From: Brachionus manjavacas
Lineage: Eukaryota; Rotifera; Eurotatoria; Ploima; Brachionidae
Direction of reading: 5' to 3'
Assembly: GCA_019054805.1 (NCBI GenBank)
Contig: JAHQIY010000001.1
Location: forward strand, 11,918,501-11,982,500
Length of the DNA: 64,000 nucleotides
Shown: in pieces, positions 25,701 through 35,830 of the stretch
Numbering within the stretch: the stretch's first letter is position 1
Layout of the letters: each line of letters begins with the position of its first letter
Program-made: the position numbers and the translations under genes
Notes under the pieces: model-generated
Seen by the model: the letters and a program-made list of their open reading frames with translations, nothing else
What the model was told of the DNA's origin: nothing
Databases searched by the model: none

Positions 25701-28700
25701 TATGGTCCTTTGGCATTTTCTAAGCTCTTGTCATCACAACCACAAAACAAATCTTTCATTGAAAGCTCGAAAGGCATGCTCACAATATCACCTATAACAT
25801 CAATTAATATTATTGTAAATAAGCTTATGTAAGTACCAAGAACAGCAAAAATAGACCAAAGTGAAAAACTGTTTAATTAATGTAAAATATGAAGAAATTT
25901 TTTGGTCAGAGTATTTGTAAAATGGGTGCAAATAAGGGGTCTACCTTGTGATCAAAAGATCACCTATTTGGTGGTCTGGTCCTGGTCACAGGGTTGGTGA
26001 ACATTAAAGATCACTCTGATCACATTCTTGACGTTTTTGTGACCTTAAATTTTTAAGAATAAAAAAGAAAAATTTTAATGTGACAATTTATTAAAATATG
26101 TGACCATGGTCACATTAATGTGACCAAAGTTAAAGTTTTGTGACCAAAAATATAGAATACAAAGTTTCAAATAAAAAATAAAATAAAATAAAGTTTAAAA
26201 AAAAGAAATTTTAATGTTGTTTTGCGATATAATGCCAGGATAATTTTCACTGGTTTTTTGAATAAAGAAAAAAATGAACCATCGTAAATCGACTTAAATG
26301 TCCCACATGAAGTACATCGCCAAGATAAGATCTGGTTTTTGCTGTCAGCTCTTCTTTTTCGAAACTTAAGATTTAGCTCAGACCCTTTCTTTATACAATT
26401 GGTTTTATCACAACAACGACTAGAAAATATTAAGCCAAGATTTCTTAGCTTATCAAAAAGTTTAAATTCATCAGTTTGTTATAAACTCATTTTTGATCAA
26501 AAGTATAAAATACAATTCAAGTTTATATAAAAATTTTGAATAGCACATAGTATTTTTATAAAAACGTAAGCAATAAGCACAGAGTTTAAAAAAGTTTGAT
26601 GTGTATGCATGCTTTAAAAAAAATATTTCAAATTTAAGAGATTTTTATTAAAAATTATTTTGGTGATCATTAATTTGAATATTTAAGGTCACAAAAACGT
26701 CAAGAATGTGATCAGTGATCTTTAATGTTCACCAACCCTGTGACCAGGACCAGACCACCAAATAGGTGATCTTTTGATCACAAAACAAGGTAGACCCCAA
26801 ATAAGATAATAAGATATTAATAAGATAATTTTTGGAAATTAAAATTTGTTTTTTAAAGGAAAAAAATCTAGTTATATGGTTCTGATTTGGTTTGCACCAA
26901 ATCCAGCTAAAATTTTTCCTAGTCAATATATTTCATTTGCGTAAAATTACGCAAAAAATGTTAAACATTAAAAAGACTATTTTTGATTTTTATTTTACTT
27001 CAAAGAAAAATAATTTTAAAATTTATACTGAATTTTACGAAAAAAAAATTAGAACTTTGTCAAAAAATGTAAAAAAAAGAAAGATTTTTTTTGAAATGGA
27101 TCTAAAGGTTCAAAAAAACTTTTACTTGTCAAATTTTTTCATAATCTAGTATTGGTGTAGAAAAGCACAATTATACAAAATTTTAAAAAATAAACATTTA
27201 TTTTACTCTGAGGGTAACATTTTTTTTTAAATTATTAACAGGCGAGTCTTGTTGGTCTGACTCGATTGGGAACAAAAATCTTAACAGAATAAACGGTTTA
27301 ATAGGAAATTAAAATGGGAAATTAAAAAATCACTCGGTGTTAAAGTTCTCCGGATTATCGACTGATGTTTTTTTAAGATTTTTACTATTTTTAGGTGATG
27401 TCAACATTTGAACATTTTTCTGAAGTGAATGACTAAAATTCTGAAATGACTTGTTTTGTTTTTAATTCACTTTTCCTCATAAATTCCTTCTAAGAACAAA
27501 ATACATTTTTGTCAATTTTAAATTTAAATAATTTCAAAATCGAAAAATAAAACTTTTAGCAAGTTTGATTATTGCATTTTTTGAAAAATAACATTCAAAA
27601 GTGGAACAATAATCAAAATAAAGCAAAGTAAATGAGTATATTTTTACGGATGTAGTAAGCTAGAAAAGTCTTCTATAAGTAAGTTTTGAAGAATTAAGAA
27701 AATAAGATAATTTAACACCGAATCTTTAGGTGAATCAAATTTAGATTCTGCGTCTTTTGAGTGAGTTAATTGTAAAATGTAAATTTACTGAATAAAATAC
27801 CCCAAATATTTTATATTTTTCCCCAAATATTAAGTTTACACATAAAAAAATTAATAAGTTAGCAATTAGTTGTAAAATGTAAATTGACTTTATGTTTCGT
27901 AAATTTTGGATAAAATAAAAAGACTTTTTACTAAAAAATGATAACTAATTTAAGAAAAAGCACCTAAATTTTGTAATAAAAATAAAGTAATGTTCCACTT
28001 TCTGTTTTATCCAAAATTTACGAAACATAAAGTCAATTTACATTTTACAATTAATTTCTAACTTATTAATTTTTTTATGTATGAACTTAATATTTAGGGA
28101 AAAAAATAAAATATTTGGGGTATTTTATTCAAAATTTTGTGGTATCGATTTTAATCGTCTGTTAAAATAAAGTAAATTTTGATAAATTTACTATCAAATA
28201 TATTCATAATTTTATTTGCTTTAAATTTCAAAATTTTACGTAAATTGTGGTAGAAGCAAAAATACCAAAAATCTTGGGCTTTATTTCTAAGAAATGAAGA
28301 TGTTTTTACAATTCGCAAATTTTTCAAGACACTTTGAAGCTTTTGATCAATTTTTGATTCTTAAGATGATCAAATTAAGTTTTAGTTATGAAATAAATAA
28401 TTATTTCTTAATAGAATTAATCCTCAGATACATTTTCGGATGCTAAATAAAAATTTAAACTCTGCAATATCAAAATATAAATTGCTAAGTGCACATCATC
28501 TAAATGATGCTATTTTAAGTGAATATTTTTGGACAAACTTTTGTTGATTTTACTTTTAAATTTAACAAAGAATGTTAAAAACTAAAAAACACATCTGCAC
28601 TAATTTTTTATTAAATTGCTGCTTTATTTCCATAAAAAGACTGGGACTTTGACACGGGTTGAAAAAATTATTTAAAATAAAACTATAAACTCTTTGAATT

Positions 28701-30865
28701 ATTATTTTATAGATTCTTTTTTTTTTAATTAAATAATAACAAATTATCAATTTTTAATTTTAAATATAGTATATCGAAGTTTATTAAAAACAAACATTTT
28801 TTGACATTTTTACTATTTTCTAAAAATTTTAGCGGAATTTACCGTCAACTCTTGTTTACTACCCCGGGGTACAAGTATGGTTTTAGCTATTGCCCCACCA
28901 CCATAATATATACTAGAAGCCCTGGGTTTTTCAAAAAAAGTTTCATTATAACCCCGGGATTTTAATTTAAAAAAATTTGAAATACTTAAATGAAGTTTAG
29001 CTGAATTTCATCATAGCCCCAGTGTGTATTATAAAAAAAATTTTTATAGTCTCATGGGATTGAAATTTTCAAAATAATACACACCCATGAGCTTAAAATT
29101 TTAAAAAAATTGCACACCCGTGATCATTATTTCATCATTCTTATATTATTTTTGCATATGCTTAAGACTTTAAAACAGATCATTTGTAAAAAGTGTGAAC
29201 ACACCAAAAATTAGACTAAAAAGAACTTCTTTATATTTTTTTTTTATTTCTCTCTTACAAATATAATTTCCATAAAATTTCTTAAACTTAAACTAATGAA
29301 AAGCCAACAGCTTCAAGCAGCTAAAACATTTTATTCTGAATAATGAGTTTGTTGATTGTTGGTTCAGGCGAAGAAGTGACTATTGACGATTTAGGTGCTG
29401 ACGATGATGATAATGTTAATGATGATGATGATGATTATGAAGATGAAGATGAGTCGGAAATGGAAATAGATTAAAAATTTTTTTCGTTTAATTTTTCAAT
29501 TTGTAAGCTCACCAAAAATTATCAATTATTTTAGTACTTTTTTCTATTTTTTCTGTGAAGAATCGAATTTTTTTTAAAAAACTATGAATTTAAAGCCCAT
29601 TTAAAAAATAAGCATTTTTTATTATAAGCCCATTTAAATTATTAAATAATTTTTTTTTTACCCCGGGTTTTTAATTTTTTCAATCTTAAAATACCTATAC
29701 TAGAAATTTACTTTTTAAATTACAACCCCCCCACCTTTTTATTTGAACCCCATGAGGTAGTAAACAAGAGTTTACGGTACTTAAAAAAAATTTAATAAAT
29801 AGTAAATCAAAATTTTAATTTATTATGATTAAAAATTACTTTATTTCAAAAATTCTTAACAAATTTTGATAATTCAATCTAATAGATAAAAAAAAACATT
29901 AGTTTATCTCACAGTAAAATTAATCGAAATTCGAATATTCGTTGACTTTCAGCAAAAAATCATGAATCGACAATGAGATTTAATTAAAAAACCTTTTTTT
30001 TTTAGTACTTTATTTACTTTTTGGTAATTTATATAATTTTATTTAATTATTTTTGTTTTTTTGATTATGTTAACCACTATTTTGAAAAATAAATGAGATC
30101 CGGATCGAAGCTGTTATTTAGGGGTTATCTTAAATTTAATTTATCATTAAGTACTAAAGTAGGAATTAAATAAATATAAAGAATACAGAGTACAAAAAGA
30201 TTTTTTATCTTTTAATATTTACAACAGGAAGACAAACTCAGGAAAGCAGGTTTTTTATAACTTTACTTAAAGAGATGAATAAGACAATCATAAAGGGAAA
30301 GAAAAAAAATTTAAATCGATTGTCATGTGGTCAAAAGGTGTGTTAAGGAATTTAATTAAGCCACCAGTTTCAGCTCATTCTTTTTTTAACTAAATATTGA
30401 TAAATTACCCAGATCATCTTTTCGAATTGGTTTTCTTCTTAAGATAAAATCTTTAACTGCTCTAATCCATTTGATTTCATAATTTATCAATTCAGGATCG
30501 TCTAGTTTAGCCTTTTAAAAAAAATTAAAAAAAATCATTTTTAAGTTTATTATTTTCAAATAAAAAAACCCTACATTTTTAAGTCTCATTTCGAGTTTTA
30601 TTCTTTCAGCTTGTTTTAATAAACGTTCCAAGGGACAATGAAGCAGAATGTATTGATGAGTTTCGGTTTTGGTTTTAAATTTTAATTCTTTGTTGATTAT
30701 TATTGACTCGTTTTGAACAGCATCCAAAAAGTTGTTTCTATTAATTTCCTTTATTTTAAAATCTTCTGAATCTACGCTTTGGTCTGAATATTTGTAAAAT
30801 ATGACATAATCTATGCGTTTTGAGTTATCGTTGGGAAAACAGGATGTAATTTGGGGTTCTTCCAT
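17648..30865 (-). CDS. Anoctamin (TMEM16) family membrane protein, 18 exons, ~901 aa
   Basis: Ion channel and/or lipid scramblase family, ten TM segments. Exons: 30865-30575, 30511-30409, 25791-25567, 25514-25323, 25265-25076, 22377-22321, 22269-22194, 21817-21799, 21743-21523, 21464-21359, 21305-21259, 19795-19649, 19588-19440, 19389-19182, 18482-18353, 18297-18155, 18102-18022, 17968-17648; all phases agree. Family landmarks: N-terminal dimerisation domain (KRIDYVIFYKYSD), SSSTRSLLVHSIL, LYLNWAKL, NIRQYFGESVAFYFAWIG, SEFWRRENNRLAYEWN, KWENYRTKTEYDDALIIKLF, FEFVNSYGSLFYMAFF, DKCDNDNC, INVVDLRLDG, RRPIGFRAQDIGAWFHIIRF and SNAFIIAFTS. The first extracellular loop is very short and lacks the usual Cys array. 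TM6 and TM7 lack several calcium ligands (see findings). Exon 8 is only 19 nt. Introns contain several transposons. Subfamily not assigned. Confidence 0.92.
20170..20832 (+). mobile_element. CR1/L2-like non-LTR retrotransposon 3' end in anoctamin intron 11
   Basis: The plus-strand frame carries YTSLVRPHLEYAICNF, ENLQRRATKIIHSVRDKSYE and ERLSILKLMSLEQR, then a TGA, then RGDLTQIFKIINGLERI, NRVAESWNKLPRE and TLNSFKAQID in the same frame. This is the thumb and C-terminus of CR1/Jockey-superfamily reverse transcriptases. One in-frame TGA (about 20488-20490) interrupts it. The 3' end has a perfect 10-bp stem (tataccagcg at 20804-20813, cgctggtata at 20821-20830). Opposite in orientation to the host gene. 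Confidence 0.85.
20804..20830 (+). repeat. Stem-loop at the 3' end of the CR1-like element
   Basis: Perfect 10-bp arms around a 7-nt loop, placed after the ORF end. CR1/L2-type elements often have structured 3' ends recognised by their reverse transcriptase, so this may be that signal (inference). Confidence 0.6.
21799..21817 (-). CDS. Anoctamin 19-nt microexon
   Basis: Encodes LIICLW plus the first base of a Gly codon in TM2, between TTTTAG and GTAACA. It is required to connect DMTPYFA (exon 7) to GAMFSEFWRRE (exon 9) in the family alignment. Confidence 0.75.
22841..22911. mobile_element. Pogo/Tigger-like terminal repeat remnant
   Basis: Read on the minus strand from the TA at 22911: CGGTCAACCCTCGATAATCC, then GACTCATTTGGTTCGATAAT. 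The alternation of 'TCGATAATC' blocks resembles pogo/Tigger ends (CCTCGATTTATCGAAC type). No partner end or transposase was seen. Confidence 0.4.
23203..24103. mobile_element. 901-bp terminal-inverted-repeat element in anoctamin intron 5
   Basis: The left end GACCATGGGTATCAAG (23203) is repeated inverted at 24088-24103. Inward, both arms continue with related AAATGTGAA and tggtcacat/ggtgacc blocks. Interior frame 23637-23861 (+) reads SGDVLDVTRPLFCLSKSLFE and may be a transposase relic. No clear target duplication was seen. It shares a gtgaccaaa vocabulary with the element at 25937-26797, so the two may be related. Confidence 0.65.
25076..25791 (-). CDS. Anoctamin exons 3-5 (end of cytosolic domain and TM1)
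   Basis: Exons 25791-25567, 25514-25323 and 25265-25076 are separated by introns of about 50 nt. They encode the SSSTRSLLVHSILNDL helix, the YLIKDNYFDDAFILHD segment, then LYLNWAKL, the QYFGESVAFYFAWIG motif before TM1, and TM1 (TLILPSVIGFAFFIAGIVI). A family-atypical linker (LARQAQLNERQFNDELNNEL) sits between the HDD motif and LYLNWAKL. Confidence 0.88.
25937..26797. mobile_element. 861-bp terminal-inverted-repeat element with 8-bp target duplication
   Basis: Ends GGGTCTACCTTGTGATCAAA (from 25937) and GGGTCTACCTTGTTTTGTGA (read inward from 26797) match over about 115 bp apart from small indels; both arms include accaccaaataggtgatc and tttttgtgaccttaaat-type blocks. They are flanked by caaataag at 25929-25936 and 26798-26805, an exact 8-bp duplication, which fits hAT-like transposition. 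The interior shows only a short frame (26339-26530), so it is non-autonomous. Confidence 0.88.
27789..28131. mobile_element. 343-bp MITE-like inverted repeat in anoctamin intron 2
   Basis: The left arm (27789-27916: TGAATAAAATACCCCAAATA, later gtaaattgactttatgtttc and gtaaattttggataaaa) is repeated inverted at 28006-28131. The arms cover most of the length, leaving a spacer under 100 bp. Foldback structure of this kind is typical of MITEs. Target duplication unclear. Confidence 0.75.
28842..29777. mobile_element. 936-bp terminal-inverted-repeat element, TA-flanked, with acidic frame
   Basis: CCGTCAACTCTTGTTTACTA (from 28842) matches CCGTAAACTCTTGTTTACTA read inward from 29777; both sit next to TA. 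Runs of accccgggg-like sequence lie just inside. A plus-strand frame (29343-29474) encodes MSLLIVGSGEEVTIDDL followed by a long Asp/Glu tail ending EMEID. This may be the acidic C-terminus of a lost transposase. Confidence 0.75.
29343..29474 (+). pseudogene. Acidic 43-codon frame inside the 936-bp element
   Basis: GC-richer than its surroundings, with an Asp/Glu-rich end from tandem GAT codons. No catalytic motif is present. It could be a relic C-terminal exon; chance expansion of a GAT microsatellite is the alternative. Confidence 0.35.
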
Positions 30866-32649
30866 TCTAAATTTTCTTTTTGCGCATTTAGAATAACTTT
30901 AGTTAATCTTAATTTTTATCAACTAATTAATTTTCTTTTCAAAAAAGACTAAAGTCGTTGTTAAGGAGTTTTAAATAAATTTCGGCAACATTTTATATTT
31001 GCCAATAAATAAAATTAACAAAATTTTATTTGCATTAATATTTTCCTGATTTTCTAGGTAATTCAATCAAACAAATGACATAGTTAGAATCTAACGCTCC
31101 AGTCTATCTGAATTTTTTTTTACCAAAATTCTTCTAAAAAATTTAAAACTGTAATCGAAATAGCACTATTTTAGAACTTAAAATGAAATCAGAATTATTA
31201 AGATTTTTAAAAATTTTAATAAATGTTCAAAATTAAAAAGCTATTTAATTTTAATTCATGACAGCTCTTAAATAGTTTTGGAAGCACCAAGATTTTATGT
31301 CGTTTTTTATGCGATTTTGTTAAAGAAACAAATAAAAATTTAACTTTTTTAAAATAAAATTTAAAGACCTGCTCAAGTTTTTTTCTCAATCAATTGTCTA
31401 ATTAATAAAGACTTTTTATTTTATTTTTCGAATATAAATAAAGGTAAATTTCAACAATTTTTTTCAACAAAACATAATTTGTGATAAAAATAAAATTTAA
31501 GTGCTAATTTTTATCACATATAAATCCTTTTAAAAAGTTTTCTTTGATTTTTATTTTGAAATTAATTGGGTGGAAAGCCCAGAAAGTTTTTAAAAGTATA
31601 AAAAAGACCAAGCAGCCATGTTTGATAAATAATTGAATCAAGATTTTTCATCAGAAAATATCTCATCCAAGATCCCTGGGATGATTGTTAGAAAATTTTG
31701 TAACTTATAAAACTTTCTTTACACGTTTACTGAAATTTGCTAAAAAAGCAAAATGAAAAAATTTTTAAAATCTAAAAATTTTTTTTAAAAGCAATGAAGT
31801 ATTGGATTGCCTGGATAAACTCTGTATTACCTGCTTAATTTTTAATTTAATTGCATTTTAACTATTAGAAAATATTTGTCATGTTATTTTTTTGTTGAAT
31901 CGGTTTTAAAAAAAATAATGTCTAACATTTTGGGTGAGTTTTTTAACCTTTTTTTAAATTAAAAGTTAAATATTTAAATATTCAGAAAAGAAATAAAATA
32001 ATTTAAAAAATTTTTAAATAGCTAAAATAAAAAAAGCTGTTGGCAAAGGAAAAAATAATCAAATGACAATCTAAATATTTATTTTTTTATCAAATTTCTT
32101 GATGGCTTGGCGACATGTGCTTTTAAAATTTTTAAATTTTCTCAGTGAAAACGGGACAAAGCATATCTTGTAAGCATTATTTTGTCAATTTTTTGTTCTA
32201 ATATTAAATTAAGCTAATATATCAGGAAATTTAAAAACCGAAAAAAAATACAAAATTATTTAAAAAGACAAGCTCAAAAATGGCGAACATAGACTAATTT
32301 AATGAAATTTTTATCAAATATTTTTTGATTTCTTTATTTGGTTGCACTAATTTTAAAGAAAACCCTCAATTTACCTTTTTATTTTAATTTTATCTTTGGA
32401 ACTTTCAATTTATAAAAAGGTATTAACGATAATATATTATATTTTTAAAAACTCTTTGAAAACTCTTTCAAGAATGAAAATAAAACTCAACTTATCAGCA
32501 TTGATTTTTAATAAAATGTTTAAAAAAATTTACAAATTATCGCTATAATTTTAGCATGATTGAGTCTTTGATATTTTTTCTTTAATTCCAAGATCATAAA
32601 CCATTGATTTAAAGTCTAATTTTCTTTTCAAATATAGATATTAACCAGA
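30866..32649. other. Intergenic, upstream of anoctamin
   Basis: Very A+T-rich; no frame or repeat recognised. Must hold the anoctamin promoter near its right-hand edge of the gene (30866 onwards). Confidence 0.3.
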
Positions 32650-32801
32650 TGTAATGTTTACATTAGTACCCTTGGGTCCGTCTATCCGATCTTGTCGTAA
32701 GACGTATTGGAGCAGCTATTTGAGCTCCTTTTTAACTTAAACGCTCATGGTTAAGTTAATCAACTTTCCAGTGATATCGACAAAGATGTCGCTATATCAC
32801 A
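32650..32801 (-). repeat. Candidate 152-bp LTR
   Basis: TG...CA-type ends (TGTGATAT, TTACA) directly downstream of a purine tract. It includes a foldback, gatatagcgac..gtcgatatc. Confidence 0.55.
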
Positions 32802-33018
32802 TATTCCCCCGCTTTTATAAAGCGAATGCTAGGGAACTGTCGACCATTGTGACCACTGCCGGATCACCAATGACCGGGACCAGCCATAGACTATTATTTT
32901 TCCCAGGTACTAACTGAACCTAGTCAGGTAGCCGTTGCACGCACTATAAACATTACTGCCACCGAGAAGCACTTTATTAGTCTTCTGGGGAGCTTTTATC
33001 CTCGTCGCCAGATGTAAC
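32650..33018 (-). mobile_element. Miniature LTR retrotransposon remnant (TRIM-like)
   Basis: Read on the minus strand: GTTACA (end of a lost 5' LTR), TC, then TGGCGACGAGG (33010-33000), which looks like a tRNA primer-binding site; about 180 bp of non-coding leader; a purine tract AAAAGCGGGGGAATA (32816-32802); then a 152-bp LTR (32801-32650) starting TGTGATATAG and ending ATTACA. The block is conspicuously GC-richer than its flanks. The 5' LTR is almost wholly missing. No protein-coding capacity. Confidence 0.65.
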
Positions 33019-33188
33019 TTTTCAAATATAGATAAAGTCTACTTTTCTTTTCAAATATAGAATTAAAGATTATTTTGGAACCAACGTCGCTGGTAAAAGC
33101 CATCTTGTTGGACCCTTAGCTCTTTCAAAAACTCAATCCATTATATTGGCTTCCATTTTCTCTCGCAAGTATTCCCAACTCTACTTCT

Positions 33189-33691
33189 TCACACTGAGCT
33201 AAAATGATTACTCTTCGAACACTTATTACACTTCTTGCCTTTGGCAGGACAAGATTCAGGACCAGGCTTGTGACTCTGGCCACAAAATCCACACTTCATT
33301 GAAACTCTAGTCATACTTTCAAAAGTTCTTCTCTCAGTTACCGCGGCAACAATTTTTGGCCTGGGAGGAAACGTATTTCTCATACTCAACATTAATCTTT
33401 TCTACAAAAAATTTGTCAAGCTCTTCTATCATGCTCTTAAAATAAGTTCTTTCTTTCCGACCGTTTCCGACTGGTACATTTCGAGCACTCTTTCTCCCAC
33501 GTGATGCAGAAAAGAAGCTTTTTTAACCACATCATCTATTTCATTAAATTTTCTACTTGTCTTCGCGATCATAAAATTCTCAAAACGAATCTTGTAAGCC
33601 GACCATCGCGTACCTACACTTGAAATATCCACATCACGATTAAATGAGCCAAAACCTCCTTCAGTCATTTCTTTCGTTCGCAGCGCCAGAT
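33189..33691 (-). pseudogene. Broken LTR-retrotransposon gag with zinc knuckle
   Basis: Minus strand: an LTR-like end (CAATATAACA), TC and a primer-binding-site-like TGGCGCTGCG precede an ATG at 33668. The first frame (33668-33429) has RWSAYKIRFENFMIAKTSRK and SFLHHVGERVLEMYQSETVG, typical of Ty3/Gypsy-like gag capsid regions. A frame change follows, and 33392-33189 carries the nucleocapsid segment CGFCGQSHKPGPESCPAKGK and CNKCSKSNHF (zinc knuckle-like Cys/His). At least one stop and one frameshift separate the two. No protease or reverse transcriptase was seen downstream. Confidence 0.75.
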
Positions 33692-34360
33692 GTTATATTG
33701 TAAGGAAAAGTAAAAGAAGTTTCTTTTCTTATGTTCTATTATTTTCGAAGTCACTTCGAAAATCAATCTAGATGAATTTTTACCATTTTTACATTTTACC
33801 AGTGGTAAAGTGAAACAAAGAATCTAAATAATAAAGCTTAATAACTTTTTTTTCAAGAATATTCCATTAATGAGAAATTGAAGAAAAAAAATTAGCTTGA
33901 AGAAAAAAAAATTAGAAAATGAGTGATTAAATTTGCTGGTAAAAAAATAATTAGAATATAGATGTATAATTTTTCTGATTAAAATTAATTTTGTTGATAA
34001 AAAGAAAAATTAGTTGAAAAACAAAAAAATAATTAGCAATTAGCAATAAAATAAAATAGCTGAAGAAATAAATATTGGCCTAATAAATGTCTTCAAAAAG
34101 TTTAGGGTTTAGGTAGATTTAGAATATATTTAAACTTTTAAATAAAATCTTGTCAATTTAATCCGACTTGGATGAAATTAAACTAATCTGAGCACCTTTG
34201 AAGAGTGCTCAGCATACCTGTACGCTAGCTTCTGGTGATTGTTATCCCTCTTCATAAACCGGATACCAGTGATTTTTCTTTTAACTAAGCTGAAAAAAGT
34301 TATTTTACCTGAGCTGTATATGGTAAAATAAAGTAGCAGCCATGGGTTCGTCTTAATTCG
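33692..34360 (-). repeat. Probable LTR region upstream of the broken gag
   Basis: If 33691 is the LTR end, the LTR lies at higher coordinates. Its other end was not located. The block 34180-34360 is GC-richer and contains a perfect small stem, gagcac..gtgctc, so may be the LTR promoter part (inference). Confidence 0.35.
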
Positions 34361-35655
34361 TTTGAGGAACGAAAATTCAAAATCCTTGACTATTTAATTA
34401 AGATAAAACAGTGAAAGGATAAAAATTGATGTTTTTTACTAAATAATTTTAATTTAAAAATAAAATAAAAACAGTTTAAAAATCCTGAACCTTGGACCAG
34501 TGGGACGAACGGTTTTTGAATTTTTGGGCATTAAGTTTTTTTTAGAACAGCTGTAGATTTTTAAATATTTTAGATAATTAATAATTTTTTTTCTAAATTA
34601 AAATGGAACATCCCTTTAATAATTCGTTTTCTAATGATATTTGACTTCTAATTCTAAAAAATTCTAAATATAATCTTCTGATGTTCTTTGCTAGCTAACT
34701 TAATTTAACCAATTTTTACATTTTTTAGTAAAAAATAACTCTTTTTTACCAAAATTTCCCAAATTTTATGAGAAAAAAATCAGATATTTTATCATTTAAT
34801 TTAAAAATAAATTCGAGGTTTTAAAATTTTTCAAGAAAAAGTATTTTTATTCATTTTTATTTTTTCCCCTTTTTTTAATTTAATTTCTGTAATTTGAAAA
34901 AATTTTACGAAATTTCACGTAAATTATCGTAAAATTCTTGCATCGAATCACTTCTGTATATTAGAAAAATATGTTCATCTATAGTAGCAATTTAATAATA
35001 GGTCCCTTTTGTATTATTTCGGATAAAAGAGAAAAATTGCATACTTAAATTTAATCAAACTTTTTGGTGAAATAGAACGAGTTTAATTCTTATTTGAAAA
35101 TTGAAAAAAAAAAAGTTGTAATTTTAATTTCATCTGGTTTTAAATTATAGATATTGTAGATATTGTGTAAGCAGACTCAAGGTTTTCAATAAAGATAATT
35201 AAAGTTTGACTACTTTGGACTCGTTATGACTCATTTTTTGAGTCATTTGACTTAAGATTTTAAAAATATTGAAAATTTATTTGTTTTATAAAAATTTCAT
35301 CAATGATCTAATTTTCAATCATTCAACGTGATGGTTAGGTTTCTTTATTTTTTAGTTAAATTTTAAAGTTTAAAAAAGGGCTTTCGATTTTTTTTTATCG
35401 GAGTTTAGTGACACGTCACTAAATCAAATAATGACATGTCTTAAAAATTTGAACAAATTTTAAAAAAATATCCTTCTTTATCTTAGTTAAAGAACATGGT
35501 AAATTGAATTTTCATTTTTTAAAGAATTTCATTAACAATTGTTAATAGTTTTAAAATGTGTACACTTTTTATAACATGTCACTAAAATTGAATTTTCATT
35601 TTTTTTAAAACAGTGCTCAATTTTGAATAACTTGTCACTAAAATTGAGTACTCTA
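34361..35655. other. Gene-free, with short 'gtcactaaa' direct repeats
   Basis: No coding frame. The block 35400-35640 has repeated motifs tgtcactaaa with ttgaattttcatttttt between them, suggesting a small decayed tandem duplication. Confidence 0.3.
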
Positions 35656-35830
35656 TTTTTATAGCCGAACGGTTTGCGTGTTAGTCATGCAAGCAGAGGA
35701 TTGAGGGTTCAAAACCTTCTGAGGGTGAAAAAATCTACAGAATATCTGTGCAATACGGGGTGAATTTTTAAACCTCTTCCATCATAATAATAGGGGCACC
35801 AGTTTCGGCTGGGTAAAAAAAAATAATTTT
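35656..35830 (+). mobile_element. tRNA-derived SINE
   Basis: TAGCCGAACGG (35662-35672) fits a pol III A box and GGTTCAAAACC (35706-35716) fits a B box, 34 nt apart. Between them ttgcgtg..catgcaa forms an anticodon-like stem. A unique ~100-bp body follows and ends in an A-run near 35815-35830. No acceptor stem closes, so this is a SINE or tRNA relic rather than a working tRNA gene. Confidence 0.65.
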
